DNA of 64,000 nt, from the NCBI RefSeq assembly GCF_017742995.1, contig NZ_CP072426.1, positions 310,001 to 374,000 of the forward strand, in the 5' to 3' direction. Position 1 is the stretch's first letter, and every line of letters starts with the position of its first letter. Position numbers and translations under genes: made by a program. Below the pieces are notes generated by a model. That model worked only from the letters and a program-made list of their open reading frames with translations, ran no database searches and had not been told where the DNA came from. Below are positions 36,692 to 46,366 of the stretch, piece by piece. This stretch comes from Pseudoalteromonas viridis. GTDB lineage: Bacteria; Pseudomonadota; Gammaproteobacteria; Enterobacterales; Alteromonadaceae.

Positions 36692-38062
36692 TTACGCTCC
36701 TTTCTCGCTGCGTTCAGCGATGATGCCGGCACTTTGCTCTTGCAGGATAAGCAGCAAGTTACGAGAGCGTGTGTTAAGCAGGGTGTATAGGAACACGGTT
36801 GGGATAGCAACCACCAGACCCAGCACTGTTGTAACAAGTGCGGTAGAGATACCACCAGCCATGAGTTTCGGGTCACCTGTACCAAACAATGTAATTGCCT
36901 GGAAGGTATTGATCATACCGGTTACCGTACCCAATAGACCAAGCAGCGGGGCAACCACTGAAATAATCTTAATCAGGGTCAGGTTACGGGTAATTTTTGG
37001 CATCTCACGCAGGATTGCTTCACTTAACTTAAGCTCAAGTGTGTCATACGCGACATCCGGGTATTGCTCTTTAACTTTCATCACACGACCCAGCGGGTTG
37101 TCTTCGCGTGCAACAGAGTCTTTTAGCTGACGGTTGATTTTGGCACCCATAATCATCAGAGAGATAAAGCGCTCGATGGCAATTAACAGTGCAAGCAAAC
37201 CTACGCCCAGGATGACATAACCTACCGCACCACCCTGCTCAACCTGCTCTTTGGTGTTTGGTGCCTGAACCAGCAAACCCAAAATTGAGCCGCCTGTTGG
37301 GTCAAGTGCAAAGTCGACAATACCTGATTGCGCAGACTGAAGGTCAGCCGCACTTTGTGTGAAGCGTGCAGTAGGCTGACGCGTCAACTCAGACAATGTG
37401 TTAGTTTCCGGGTTGTAAGACAAGTATTTACCATCAGCAATCAGGTTAAACGCGCCAACACGCAAAACTTCTTTTTGCTCTTTGGCACCACCGGCAACAA
37501 TTACATCTGAAGTATAACGAGAGACTTTACCCTGCTCGGTCATTTCGCGTTGTAACTCAACCCAGACTTTTTCAATGTCTTCGATAGACGCAAGCTTAGT
37601 GCTTGAACCCATGCGCTGTGCCATATCATCCATAAACGCGCTGCGGTTTGGAATTTCAGCAGAGACCACAGAGGTGCGGAATTTGTTACTTGAGTCTCCC
37701 GCAACCTGTTGCAGCACACCGAATAGCTCTTTTAGTGAACCCATGCGCTTAGATAGCGTATCGCTCAGGTTACCAAGTTTAATTTCATTTTCTTCAAACT
37801 GTGTTTCAAGGCGCTCTGAGCGGTCTAGCTCACCGTCACGGTTTGCTGTCAGTTCGCGCAGCATGCGAACCTGTTCGCTCTGTTGTGCCTTAAACTGCGC
37901 TTCACGTTGTGCGTTTTGCGCGTTCTGGGCTGTCTGACCTTGCTCAAGTTGTTTTAACAGGGTATCCAGGTCCATCGCTTGCTCGGCTGCAAATGCTGAG
38001 CTCGACAAGGCCAGTGTCGCTGCCATAACCGTTTTTAGGCTGAAAGATTTAAAAAAGTTCAT
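36692..38062 (-). CDS. ttpC: TtpC-like long MotA/TolQ/ExbB protein
   Basis: The 456-residue product has a signal peptide (to about Ala25), a long periplasmic coiled-coil (about 30-125) rich in Gln, Glu and Arg, and a C-terminal MotA/TolQ/ExbB domain (about 275-450) with PLLGLLGTVTGMINTF. This is the layout of Vibrio TtpC, an extra component needed by the TonB2 system. Two family members in one operon (this and the short exbB) are normal for TtpC systems. It lies 10 bp after the DUF3450 gene. Confidence 0.9.
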   Translation of the reverse strand: MNFFKSFSLKTVMAATLALSSSAFAAEQAMDLDTLLKQLEQGQTAQNAQNAQREAQFKAQQSEQVRMLRELTANRDGELDRSERLETQFEENEIKLGNLSDTLSKRMGSLKELFGVLQQVAGDSSNKFRTSVVSAEIPNRSAFMDDMAQRMGSSTKLASIEDIEKVWVELQREMTEQGKVSRYTSDVIVAGGAKEQKEVLRVGAFNLIADGKYLSYNPETNTLSELTRQPTARFTQSAADLQSAQSGIVDFALDPTGGSILGLLVQAPNTKEQVEQGGAVGYVILGVGLLALLIAIERFISLMIMGAKINRQLKDSVAREDNPLGRVMKVKEQYPDVAYDTLELKLSEAILREMPKITRNLTLIKIISVVAPLLGLLGTVTGMINTFQAITLFGTGDPKLMAGGISTALVTTVLGLVVAIPTVFLYTLLNTRSRNLLLILQEQSAGIIAERSEKGA

Positions 38063-38072
38063 TGTATACCTC

Positions 38073-38834
38073 TTATTCTGCAGCCTGAATTGGCAGAGTT
38101 AACATATCCGGGGCAAGTTGCTTACGGGCAATACGGATACCCTTGTTGATTTGACTGATGTTGGTGTCTGGCAATGCATTGAAAGACTTGCTCTCTTTAT
38201 TCCAGCTACCGGCTTTACTGCCATCTTTGGTTACGTAAAGTAGCTCAAGACGTCCGATACGTAGCATATCGACTTCGCGCTCCTGACCATCTACGGTAAG
38301 CAGTGTTGAGTAAGCTTCGATAGTGCGACCGTATTCAACCTCTACCTGATACGCTTCTAAAACGCGGCGGAATTTTTCACTGGAAGACACATCAGCGCGG
38401 TCCATCATGGCCTGTAGCTTTGCGATACGCTCGGCGCGTTCATTTTTAAGAAATGGCACATCCAGAGCAACGAATTGCTCAAGACCGGTGATCATGCGCA
38501 TCATCAGCGGCGTTATTTGACGCTCGATAACCGATACCTGATCCATCGATGCATTGATAGCAGCCATTTCTTCTAATTGATTTTTGATCTGCTTATCCAG
38601 CTGGCTGTTGTAAACAACCAGGCCATCGATTTCTTTATTCAGGGTTCTGAACTTTTGCAGACGTGACTGCATATCATCTGCAATTGAGTTGATTTTGTTT
38701 TGAGATTGCAAAGCGGACTGGTTAATCGCCGAACTTGAATCAATGACCTTATCCAGATCGTTTGCCTGAGCATTAGCCGCTACTGCGACCATACCTGCTA
38801 ATAGCAAGTGGTTAACGCACTTCATCGCATACAC
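38073..38834 (-). CDS. DUF3450 periplasmic coiled-coil protein
   Basis: The first gene of the TonB operon. The 253-residue product has a signal peptide ending near ANAQA (24) and a coiled-coil region (about 30-110), followed by the DUF3450 C-terminal part (RIGRLELLYVTKDGSKAGSWN). DUF3450 proteins regularly precede ttpC-exbB-exbD-tonB and are presumed periplasmic partners of TtpC. The precise job is unknown. Confidence 0.85.
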   Translation of the reverse strand: MYAMKCVNHLLLAGMVAVAANAQANDLDKVIDSSSAINQSALQSQNKINSIADDMQSRLQKFRTLNKEIDGLVVYNSQLDKQIKNQLEEMAAINASMDQVSVIERQITPLMMRMITGLEQFVALDVPFLKNERAERIAKLQAMMDRADVSSSEKFRRVLEAYQVEVEYGRTIEAYSTLLTVDGQEREVDMLRIGRLELLYVTKDGSKAGSWNKESKSFNALPDTNISQINKGIRIARKQLAPDMLTLPIQAAE

Positions 38835-38980
38835 CTTTTAATATTTGCTTGTTGCTATATTGGAATTGCGTGCAGTCTAATGTGCCTAAATGACATCCAT
38901 GTTGCGCTAAAAATACATTTAGGTTACAGCTGTCATATATGATTCATGAAGTGAGTTTATTTAGTCTTGTGCAACAAATA

Positions 38981-39008
38981 AAAAAGGCTGCATGAACGCA
39001 GCCTTTGA
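38981..39008 (-). terminator. Terminator after the chemoreceptor gene
   Basis: AAAGGCTGC (38983-38991) pairs with GCAGCCTTT (38998-39006) around ATGAAC, and the A run before it gives a U run on the minus strand. Confidence 0.85.
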
Positions 39009-39013
39009 AGGGG

Positions 39014-40903
39014 TTAGACCTTGAACTTGGCGAGCATATGTTCAAGTTCATCAAATTGCAATTTTAGTGTCCGGCATTCTTCCAGAGTTTTGGTCAGGCT
39101 GTCGCTGCCCTCGACACACAAATCACTGATCCCGTGAATGTCGCTGTCGAGCGACTGGATCACTGCATTTTGTTCCTGCGTTGCACTGGCCACGGCATGG
39201 TTTACGCCGTCGATAGAGTCGATTGCATGTGTCACTTCCTGCATCTTAGTTCCAGCAGATTGTGCCTGCTGCGCGCTGTTACTTGAATCGTCGATACTCG
39301 ACTTCATTACCGCAACGGCCGATGCAGATCCCTGTTGCAATTCACCAATGGTGTTTTCAATTTCCTGAGTCGATTCCTGTGTACGCTGGGCAAGCTGTCT
39401 TACCTCATCAGCCACCACGGCAAACCCGCGTCCGGCCTCACCGGCGCGCGCCGCCTCGATTGCCGCGTTGAGTGCCAGCAGATTAGTCTGCTCACTGACC
39501 CCTTTAATCACTTCAAGCACCTGACCGATACTTGAGGTCAGTTTATCCAGGCCATCGATTGTTGACTGGGCTTCCTGCATCTTAGCACTCAAAGAGCCTA
39601 TCTCTTCGATATTGGCATTCAGTGCAACCTGGCCCTGGCTTGATAAGCTGTTTGCCTCTGTCGCAAGCTCTGAGGCATGCTTGGCATTATTTGAAATCTC
39701 AACCGCGCTGGAGGACAGTTCGTTAATGGCGGTTGCGACACTGTCGGTGCGTTTGGTTTGTTCAGTATAAATGTCCAGGGCACCCTGTGTTTGCGATTGC
39801 AGCCCGGCCATGACCTGCTCCAGCGCCAGCGTGGTTTCCTTGACCTTAGAAATACTCTCGTGAATTTTGTCTACAAACAGGTTGAAGTAATTAGACAGCT
39901 CACCAAACTCATCGTTGTTTTCAACTTCCAGTCTGCGGGTTAAATCGCCTTCTCCCTGGGCGATGTCTTTAATTGCCTCGTTCAAATGAACCATTGGCCG
40001 CATCAGGTATTTCAGTAGCAGCTGTAACATCACTACAATCACCACAACACCCACCAGCATGTAGATCAGGGCCATATTACGGAAAGAAGCCACTGAGCTG
40101 TAGGCAATTTCTTTGTCGATCACCACGCCCAGGTACCAGTCGACATTCTTAATACCTCGCATTTTGACAAAAGACACCAGTTTTTCTTTACCGTCTATCG
40201 TCAAGTCAGCGAATGACTCGGACAGCGGGAGTTTAGTACCAAACAAGTCTGACATAGGTTTATCGTTGAGCGCTGTATTTGGGTGGCTCAGGATTCGGCC
40301 CTCTGCATCGAGTAAAAAGCCATAACCGTAACCCAGAAAATCAATTTCGTTGACTATGTCTGTAATGGTCGCCATGTCTATGTCACCACCGGCAACGCCA
40401 GAGAAACGACCGTTCATCATGATAGGGACAACTGCGGTTATGGTCAGCTCGTTACTGGTGACATCAATATAGGGGGTGGTAAACGCAGTATCGCGTTTTC
40501 GTTCTGCGAGTTTATACCAGGGTCTCTGGGTGGCATCAAAATCACTGGGCAATACGACGCTGGTATCGTTCAGAACAAACTGGCCGTCGGGCGTGCCAAT
40601 AAAGGTATTCTTAAAATGCCCAGCCTCATGAGCTGTTTGTACTCGACGTAGAATATCCGCCGTGGCATCGCCTGTTCGATGGCCGCTCGCGACCGAGCTG
40701 ACAATATCCAGCCTGTCGTTTAGCCAGTTAGCGATATTCTGCGACACCGACTCAGAGATTTCCTGCAATACCAGGGTCAGCTGAGCCTGAGTTTGCGAGC
40801 GCATCAGAATAAAGTTATTCACGGTAAAAAGGGAAAGCACGATCACCAGCACCAATGAAGCGGCCAGTGTTATTTTAGTTGTAAATTTGAGCGCACTAAA
40901 CAT
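39014..40903 (-). CDS. Methyl-accepting chemotaxis protein with a dCache sensor domain
   Basis: A 629-residue transmembrane chemoreceptor. It has a first membrane segment (about 10-30), a periplasmic dCache domain (about 35-275, with [25 protein letters not shown] and [11 protein letters not shown], the classic ligand-pocket blocks for small amines or organic acids), a second membrane segment (about 277-300), HAMP (about 300-350) and the signalling hairpin with [32 protein letters not shown]. No other chemotaxis gene is near. The ligand is unknown; RPWYKLA-type dCache domains often bind amino acids. Confidence 0.93.
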   Translation of the reverse strand: MFSALKFTTKITLAASLVLVIVLSLFTVNNFILMRSQTQAQLTLVLQEISESVSQNIANWLNDRLDIVSSVASGHRTGDATADILRRVQTAHEAGHFKNTFIGTPDGQFVLNDTSVVLPSDFDATQRPWYKLAERKRDTAFTTPYIDVTSNELTITAVVPIMMNGRFSGVAGGDIDMATITDIVNEIDFLGYGYGFLLDAEGRILSHPNTALNDKPMSDLFGTKLPLSESFADLTIDGKEKLVSFVKMRGIKNVDWYLGVVIDKEIAYSSVASFRNMALIYMLVGVVVIVVMLQLLLKYLMRPMVHLNEAIKDIAQGEGDLTRRLEVENNDEFGELSNYFNLFVDKIHESISKVKETTLALEQVMAGLQSQTQGALDIYTEQTKRTDSVATAINELSSSAVEISNNAKHASELATEANSLSSQGQVALNANIEEIGSLSAKMQEAQSTIDGLDKLTSSIGQVLEVIKGVSEQTNLLALNAAIEAARAGEAGRGFAVVADEVRQLAQRTQESTQEIENTIGELQQGSASAVAVMKSSIDDSSNSAQQAQSAGTKMQEVTHAIDSIDGVNHAVASATQEQNAVIQSLDSDIHGISDLCVEGSDSLTKTLEECRTLKLQFDELEHMLAKFKV

Positions 40904-41073
40904 GGGGATCCTGTCTTAATTCTGCTAATACAAATTTGTTTTACCAAATCTTAACGAGTTTGTCTTACCTTATCGGCGAAACTTTTGCGGTCTTAAGCCA
41001 ATTATACACTTGTTTTCACGATTTATTTTTTAACTGAATAGTTATTGGACAAGTGTCAACGCTTAAAATGAAA

Positions 41074-41096
41074 AAAGGCGGGATAATTCCCACCTT
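41074..41096 (-). terminator. Terminator after the GH92 gene
   Basis: AAAGGCGGGA pairs with TCCCACCTTT (one mismatch) around TAAT, with an A run before it that becomes a U run on the minus strand. Confidence 0.7.
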
Positions 41097-41191
41097 TGAT
41101 TAACACACAATGATCACCGCAAGCTGTATCTGTCCCAATCTTCGTTCAGCACAGCCAGGCTTTTGGTCGTTAACATTATATACGGAGCCTG

Positions 41192-43543
41192 CTACTGGTA
41201 CTCAGACAAAGCCGGGGGCCTTGCTTTAAAGGCTCTGCCCCAATTTTTATTTGGTTTATCGCCCATCACATACCTCAACTCACCGCCCGACATAATGTCG
41301 TTATGAGTCAGATAACTGCGCTCAAGGGCCTTGCCATTCAAAGTAACCGATTGAATATATTTGTTTGCATCGCTCAAACCAACCGCAGTGGTTGTAAACT
41401 GCTTACCATTTGCCAATTTCAACGTGACCTTGGGCGTTTGTGGTGCGCCTATCGCATACGCCAGGTCACCAGGGGCTACCGGATAGAAGCCCATTGCGGA
41501 GAAGATATACCAGGCCGACATTTGCCCTACGTCATCATTACCTGCCAGACCGTCGGGTTTATCCGAGCTCAAGGTATCCATAATCTGGCGAATGCGTTGC
41601 TGGGTTTTCCACGGTTTACCGGCGTAGTTATACAAGTATGCAATATGATGACTGGGTTCATTACCATGGGCGTAATTACCTATCAAACCGGCGATGTCTT
41701 CATGCTCTTTGATCATGTCATGAGATAAAGGCGTATCAAACAAGTCATCGAGACGCTGAGTAAACGCCTCGTCTCCGCCCATTAAGGTAATGAGGCCGGC
41801 AACATCTTGCGGGACATAAAAACTGTATTGCATGGCATTACCTTCGGTAAAAGGCCCCATGTATTTAGCCTTAAACGGGTTAAACTCTGGATCCCAGCGT
41901 CCCTGGCTGTCACGACCGCGCATAAAGCCACTTTGCGGGTCGAAGACATTCTTATAGCTCATTGCACGGGCAAAATACTGTTTAGCCTGCTCACTTTTAC
42001 CCATCGCCTCAAACATTCTGGCAATGGCAAAATCATCGTAGGCATATTCAAGCGTGATAGACACAGACTCTGGTAACACATCCATTGGCACGTACCCAAA
42101 CTGCTTATATTCAGGGATCGCATCGTACACTGGGTTGTTGGCCGTATTAATGATAGCTTCGACAGCTAAGTCTAGGTCGTAATCTCGGATCCCTTTGAGA
42201 TAGGCATCAGCTATCACAGAAACGGCGTGGTAGCCTATCATGGTCCAGGTCTCGTGGGCATGGAACGACCAGATGGGTAACATCTTTTCGTAACTTTGCT
42301 GATAATGCACCAGCATGGACTGGATCATGCCCGAAACTCTGTCGGGGTCGATATAGGTCAGCAAAGGATGCAGCGCCCGATAAGTGTCCCACAGCGAGTA
42401 CAGGGTATAATGCTCAAAGCCTTTACCATCGTGAATTTCACCATCAACACCACGATATTGTCCATTGACGTCCTGATATAAACTGGGCGCCTGCAAGGCA
42501 TGATACAGCGCGGTGTAAAACTGACGCTTTTCGGAGCGAGTGCCTGCAACGTCCACTTTGTCCAAGTAGGATGCCCACTCGGAGTTTGCCGCTTCGCGTA
42601 CCTTATTAAAGTCCCAGTGTGGTATTTCCGCTTGCAGGTTTTCCAGTGCGTTACTGCGGCTAACGGCAGACAAGGCAACCTTAACTTGGAGAGGCTTGTT
42701 TTCAACATTGTCAAAACTGGCAACAAACTTTATCGCCTTACCTGCACTCATTTTTACAGCTTTGTTTTCTATGGTTGAGTGTTTTTCTTTACCCAGACAG
42801 CCCATGCAACGATAGCGCTTGTCATCTTCGTTGATAAAACGGTAATTGTCGATTGGCTGCGAAAATTCAATCGCAAAGTACATTTGACGATTACGCGCCC
42901 AACCATTGGTTGCCCGATATGCAAGCAGCGTAGTGTCGTTTATCTTGCGGATATCACTCCAGATGACTTTGTTTTCAAAATTATAAATTGCACTAGTCAG
43001 GTCGAACAAAACATGACCCTCGCCGCCATTTTTAAACGTGTATTGGTGCATACCAACCCGGGGACTGGCTGTGAGCTCGGCCTTAATATTGTAGTCTTGT
43101 AGCTCTACTCCATAGTAGCCCGCTTCGGCCCATTCCTGATCGTGCGAGAATCGCGAGCGATAGCCAGAGTCGGGATCTTTTGCCGTACCCGGATTGGTTT
43201 TAACTTCCCCGCTGATGGGCATGATCAGTAGATCGCCAAGATCAGAGTGTCCGGTGCCGGAAAAGTGTGTATGAGAAAAGCCGACTATGGTGGTATCGTC
43301 ATAATGATAGCCTGCACAGCGCTTATAGATCTCTGGTTGTGGTGATACGCCGCGCATGGGGTTATCGGTATCCGGGCTCAGCTGAACCATGCCAAAGGGT
43401 ACTACAGCCCCCGGGAAGGTGTGGCCATCACCGCCAGTGCCTATAAATGGGTCTACCCACTGAGTATTCGACGCGTTAGCCTCCCCCAGCGGAAATACTG
43501 ATATCATAGTAGCCAGGGTTGCTACCGATATGATGCGATACAT
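41192..43543 (-). CDS. GH92 alpha-mannosidase
   Basis: A secreted exo-alpha-mannosidase (family typically alpha-1,2) that releases mannose from N-glycans or mannans. I place the start at the Met in MYRIISVATLATM, with AGGAGAG 5 bases upstream, because the longer frame to 43609 lacks a signal at its N-terminus. The product is about 783 residues with a signal ending at ANA. Typical GH92 blocks are DPFIGTGGDGHTFPGAVVPFGMVQLSPDT near the N-terminus, the GFSHTHFSGTG loop, and YNYAGKPWKTQ and LAGNDDVGQMSAWYIFSAMGFYPV near the C-terminus. Glu in the GNDD/EPSHH region provides catalytic and calcium ligands in this family. It is next to the sugar permease and shares its operator sequence. Confidence 0.93.
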   Translation of the reverse strand: MYRIISVATLATMISVFPLGEANASNTQWVDPFIGTGGDGHTFPGAVVPFGMVQLSPDTDNPMRGVSPQPEIYKRCAGYHYDDTTIVGFSHTHFSGTGHSDLGDLLIMPISGEVKTNPGTAKDPDSGYRSRFSHDQEWAEAGYYGVELQDYNIKAELTASPRVGMHQYTFKNGGEGHVLFDLTSAIYNFENKVIWSDIRKINDTTLLAYRATNGWARNRQMYFAIEFSQPIDNYRFINEDDKRYRCMGCLGKEKHSTIENKAVKMSAGKAIKFVASFDNVENKPLQVKVALSAVSRSNALENLQAEIPHWDFNKVREAANSEWASYLDKVDVAGTRSEKRQFYTALYHALQAPSLYQDVNGQYRGVDGEIHDGKGFEHYTLYSLWDTYRALHPLLTYIDPDRVSGMIQSMLVHYQQSYEKMLPIWSFHAHETWTMIGYHAVSVIADAYLKGIRDYDLDLAVEAIINTANNPVYDAIPEYKQFGYVPMDVLPESVSITLEYAYDDFAIARMFEAMGKSEQAKQYFARAMSYKNVFDPQSGFMRGRDSQGRWDPEFNPFKAKYMGPFTEGNAMQYSFYVPQDVAGLITLMGGDEAFTQRLDDLFDTPLSHDMIKEHEDIAGLIGNYAHGNEPSHHIAYLYNYAGKPWKTQQRIRQIMDTLSSDKPDGLAGNDDVGQMSAWYIFSAMGFYPVAPGDLAYAIGAPQTPKVTLKLANGKQFTTTAVGLSDANKYIQSVTLNGKALERSYLTHNDIMSGGELRYVMGDKPNKNWGRAFKARPPALSEYQ

Positions 43544-43573
43544 GCATCTCTCCTCTATACCTATTGTTATTAT

Positions 43574-43587
43574 TTGGACCGTTCCAA
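43574..43587. promoter_or_regulatory. LacI-type operator upstream of the GH92 gene
   Basis: TTGGACCGTTCCAA, a near-palindrome with the central CG typical of LacI-family operators. It lies 31 bp upstream of the GH92 start codon and is identical to the site at 45071-45084. No LacI-family gene is in the window. Confidence 0.7.
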
Positions 43588-43691
43588 TTGATTCTATAGT
43601 ACACTGCAAATGAATACGTATTCAATAGCAACAGGATAAGAAATAATTAGCGAGATACAAAGCAGCGAGGTTAATGGGGTTAACCGGACAT

Positions 43692-43720
43692 AAAAAAGCC
43701 GGCGCTGAGGCCGGCTTGAT
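43692..43720 (-). terminator. Terminator after the sugar permease gene
   Basis: AAGCCGGC (43696-43703) pairs with GCCGGCTT (43710-43717) around GCTGAG, with an A run before it that becomes a U run on the minus strand. Confidence 0.8.
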
Positions 43721-43730
43721 AAAAGCGCGA

Positions 43731-45002
43731 TTAGCTATCGACTTTTTGCTGCCACTGCTTGTACAGAGACACCACATTCAGTCCATACCAGGCGATAAAG
43801 ACATAACAGACCATAGGAACAATAAAGCTAATCTGGATCCCGGCATTGTCCGCAACCAGACCCTGTGCCAGCGGTACCAGTGCACCACCCACAATTGCCA
43901 GACATAACCAGCCAGATCCTTTACTAGTTAAAGAGCCCAGTCCTTCAATGGCGATTGAGAAAATGGTCGGGAACATGATTGAATTAAACAGGCCCACAGC
44001 TAGTACCGCAAACATCGCCAGTTTGCCATCTGTCGACATCGTCAGAAGCAACAGTGCAATAATGGCAATGGCATTGAACATCAGTGCTTTTGACGGCGCA
44101 ATCTTTTGCAGTGCCGCAGAGCCAATAAACCGCCCTACCATAGCACCACCCCAGTAGTATGAAATGTATTTGGCTGCGGTATGCTCTTCCATTCCGGCAA
44201 TTGACGGCTCGGCAAAATAGTTAACCAGGAAACTGCCAATCGCAACTTCTGCGCCTACGTAACAAAAGATAGCCGCAACCCCCATCACCAGATGCGGAGC
44301 TTCGGTCAACTTGTGACCACGGGCTTTGCAATCCCCTTCTTCTGTATGCGCTTCGATGGTCGGCAGCTTTAAAAACGCAAATACCGCAGCAATCAGCAGC
44401 AAGGCACCGGCAAGTATCAGATAAGGGACTTTAACGGAGTCTGCTGTTGCATCAGTTGCCATACTGGCACCGGCACCAAACAACAACATGCCACCAACCG
44501 CCGGACCAACGGTTGTTCCCAATGAATTGAGTGCCTGCGCCAGATTCAATCGACTTGAGGCGGTTTTCTCTGGGCCCAGTGCCGCAACATAGGGGTTTGC
44601 AGAAACTTGCAGCACAGTAATACCTGAAGCCAGTACAAACAACGCGCTCAGGAATATCCAGTACTCATGAACAACCACGGCCGGATAAAACAGCATACAT
44701 CCTGCTGCTGCTACAACCAGGCCGGTCAGAACACCGTTTTTGTAACCAAAGCGCTTGAGGAATGCGCCGGCAGGTAAAGAAACGATAAAATAGGCGCTGA
44801 AAAAACAAAACTGGATCAGCATAGCTTCGGTATAACTGAGGTCAAACACCGCCTTCAGGCGCGGGATCAGTACATCGTTCAGTACAGTAATAAAGCCCCA
44901 TAAAAAAAACAGGGTGGTCATGGCGGTCAGTGGCAACAAATAGTTGTTGTTTTTTGCATCTCCACTGGCTACATAACTTTGGTTAGTGTTAATTTCGCTC
45001 AC
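43731..45002 (-). CDS. Sugar:proton symporter of the FucP/GluP (MFS) family, probable mannose permease
   Basis: The 423-residue product has twelve membrane segments and the FucP-family pattern LFFLWGFITVLNDVLIPRLKAVFDLSYTEAMLIQF at the N-terminus, with VLQVSANPYVAALGPEKTASSRLNLAQALNSLGTTVGP in the middle. This group takes up fucose, glucose/galactose or mannose. The neighbouring alpha-mannosidase, mannose isomerase and fructokinase genes point to mannose. It is divergent from the isomerase gene and the shared spacer holds one of two identical operators. Confidence 0.9.
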   Translation of the reverse strand: MSEINTNQSYVASGDAKNNNYLLPLTAMTTLFFLWGFITVLNDVLIPRLKAVFDLSYTEAMLIQFCFFSAYFIVSLPAGAFLKRFGYKNGVLTGLVVAAAGCMLFYPAVVVHEYWIFLSALFVLASGITVLQVSANPYVAALGPEKTASSRLNLAQALNSLGTTVGPAVGGMLLFGAGASMATDATADSVKVPYLILAGALLLIAAVFAFLKLPTIEAHTEEGDCKARGHKLTEAPHLVMGVAAIFCYVGAEVAIGSFLVNYFAEPSIAGMEEHTAAKYISYYWGGAMVGRFIGSAALQKIAPSKALMFNAIAIIALLLLTMSTDGKLAMFAVLAVGLFNSIMFPTIFSIAIEGLGSLTSKGSGWLCLAIVGGALVPLAQGLVADNAGIQISFIVPMVCYVFIAWYGLNVVSLYKQWQQKVDS

Positions 45003-45070
45003 TTGGATTACTCCGTGTTAAAGGATTCAGTGATTCTACACACTGTTACAGAAAAATCACAAATGTTTTA

Positions 45071-45084
45071 TTGGACCGTTCCAA
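45071..45084. promoter_or_regulatory. LacI-type operator between the permease and isomerase genes
   Basis: TTGGACCGTTCCAA, identical to the site at 43574-43587. It lies 69 bp upstream of the permease start and 89 bp upstream of the isomerase start, so one repressor could control both directions and the GH92 gene. Confidence 0.7.
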
Positions 45085-45172
45085 TTTATTTTTGATGATG
45101 CTAGAGTAAGATTAAATGCAGGTATTGCCGGGTACATATACTCAGGCAAAATGACGACACACTGGATAGGTT

Positions 45173-46366
45173 ATGTCTATAAACTTCAGAAACGACGACT
45201 TCTTACTTAAACATATCAACCACACCATGGGCTTTTACCATCCCCGATGTGTTGACCCTGACGGCGGGTTTTTCCACTATTTTCTGGATGACGGCACGGT
45301 TTACAACCAGGATGATCGTCATCTGGTATCAAGTACCCGGTTTGTGTTCAATTATGCGATGGCTTATTTGCAAACGTATGAGCCTGAATACCTAGAACTG
45401 GTTCACCATGGTCTGGACTTTCTTGAGCAAGCACACAAACAACCCAATGGTGGCTACGCGTGGGTTATCAGTAAAAATCAGGTTGAAGACAATACCAACC
45501 ATTGTTACGGCCTTGCGTTCGTCTTACTGGCCAACGCCCTTGCGCTTAAGGCCGGTGTTGATTCTGCGGCTGAGACCATAGAGTCGGTATGGCGCTTACT
45601 GGAAGACAAATACTATCAAAGTGACTATCAGCTATACCTTGACGAGTACAATGGCGATTTTAGTGTCGCTGATCCTTACCGGGGTCAAAACGCGAATATG
45701 CATATGTGCGAAGCATTGCTCATGTGTTTTGAGGCGACGCAGGATAATAAATTTCTTAAACGCGCACTTACGCTTGCCTTTACCATGACCGTGCAGCAGG
45801 CTGAATTAGCCAACGGCCTTGTCTGGGAGCACTATAGCGATAACTGGCAGATTGACTGGCACTATAACCTGGATAACCCCAAACACCTGTTTCGCCCATG
45901 GGGCTTTCAACCAGGTCATCAAACTGAGTGGAGTAAGCTGTTGCTGATCCTGTATCGGCACAAACCACAAAACTGGATGATCGAACGCGCCCGTTACCTG
46001 TTTGATACAGCGCTTGAAACCGCCTGGGATCAGGCGCATGGCGGAATATGCTATGGCTTTGCGCCGGATAACAGCATTTGCGACTCAGACAAATACTTCT
46101 GGGTTCAGGCAGAGAGTTTTGCCGCAGCGGCGCTGCTGGCACTCACAACAGGTGAAAACCGTTACTGGCAGTGGTATGACAAAATATGGCAGTATTGCTG
46201 GGATCATATGATAGATCATGAACATGGTGCCTGGTACCGCATTTTAGATAAACGAAACCAGGCATACAGCAACGAAAAAAGCCCTGCCGGGAAAACCGAT
46301 TATCATACAATGGGCGCCTGCTACGAAGTACTCAGAGCCCAGCAACTAGCACAGGAGGCATTATGA
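45173..46366 (+). CDS. AGE-family sugar isomerase, probable D-mannose isomerase
   Basis: It is predicted to convert mannose to fructose in the cytoplasm. The 397-residue product is an (alpha/alpha)6 barrel of the N-acylglucosamine 2-epimerase/YihS family. Family-typical blocks include STRFVFNYAMAY near residue 50, NANMHMCEALLMCFEAT near 180 and WGFQPGHQTEWSKLLL near 245, which bring the two catalytic histidines. No nucleotide-binding motif is present, which argues against a renin-binding type epimerase. Its stop overlaps the start of the fructokinase gene by 4 bases (ATGA), so the two are translationally coupled and form a mannose-to-fructose-6-phosphate route. Confidence 0.85.
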   Translation: MSINFRNDDFLLKHINHTMGFYHPRCVDPDGGFFHYFLDDGTVYNQDDRHLVSSTRFVFNYAMAYLQTYEPEYLELVHHGLDFLEQAHKQPNGGYAWVISKNQVEDNTNHCYGLAFVLLANALALKAGVDSAAETIESVWRLLEDKYYQSDYQLYLDEYNGDFSVADPYRGQNANMHMCEALLMCFEATQDNKFLKRALTLAFTMTVQQAELANGLVWEHYSDNWQIDWHYNLDNPKHLFRPWGFQPGHQTEWSKLLLILYRHKPQNWMIERARYLFDTALETAWDQAHGGICYGFAPDNSICDSDKYFWVQAESFAAAALLALTTGENRYWQWYDKIWQYCWDHMIDHEHGAWYRILDKRNQAYSNEKSPAGKTDYHTMGACYEVLRAQQLAQEAL

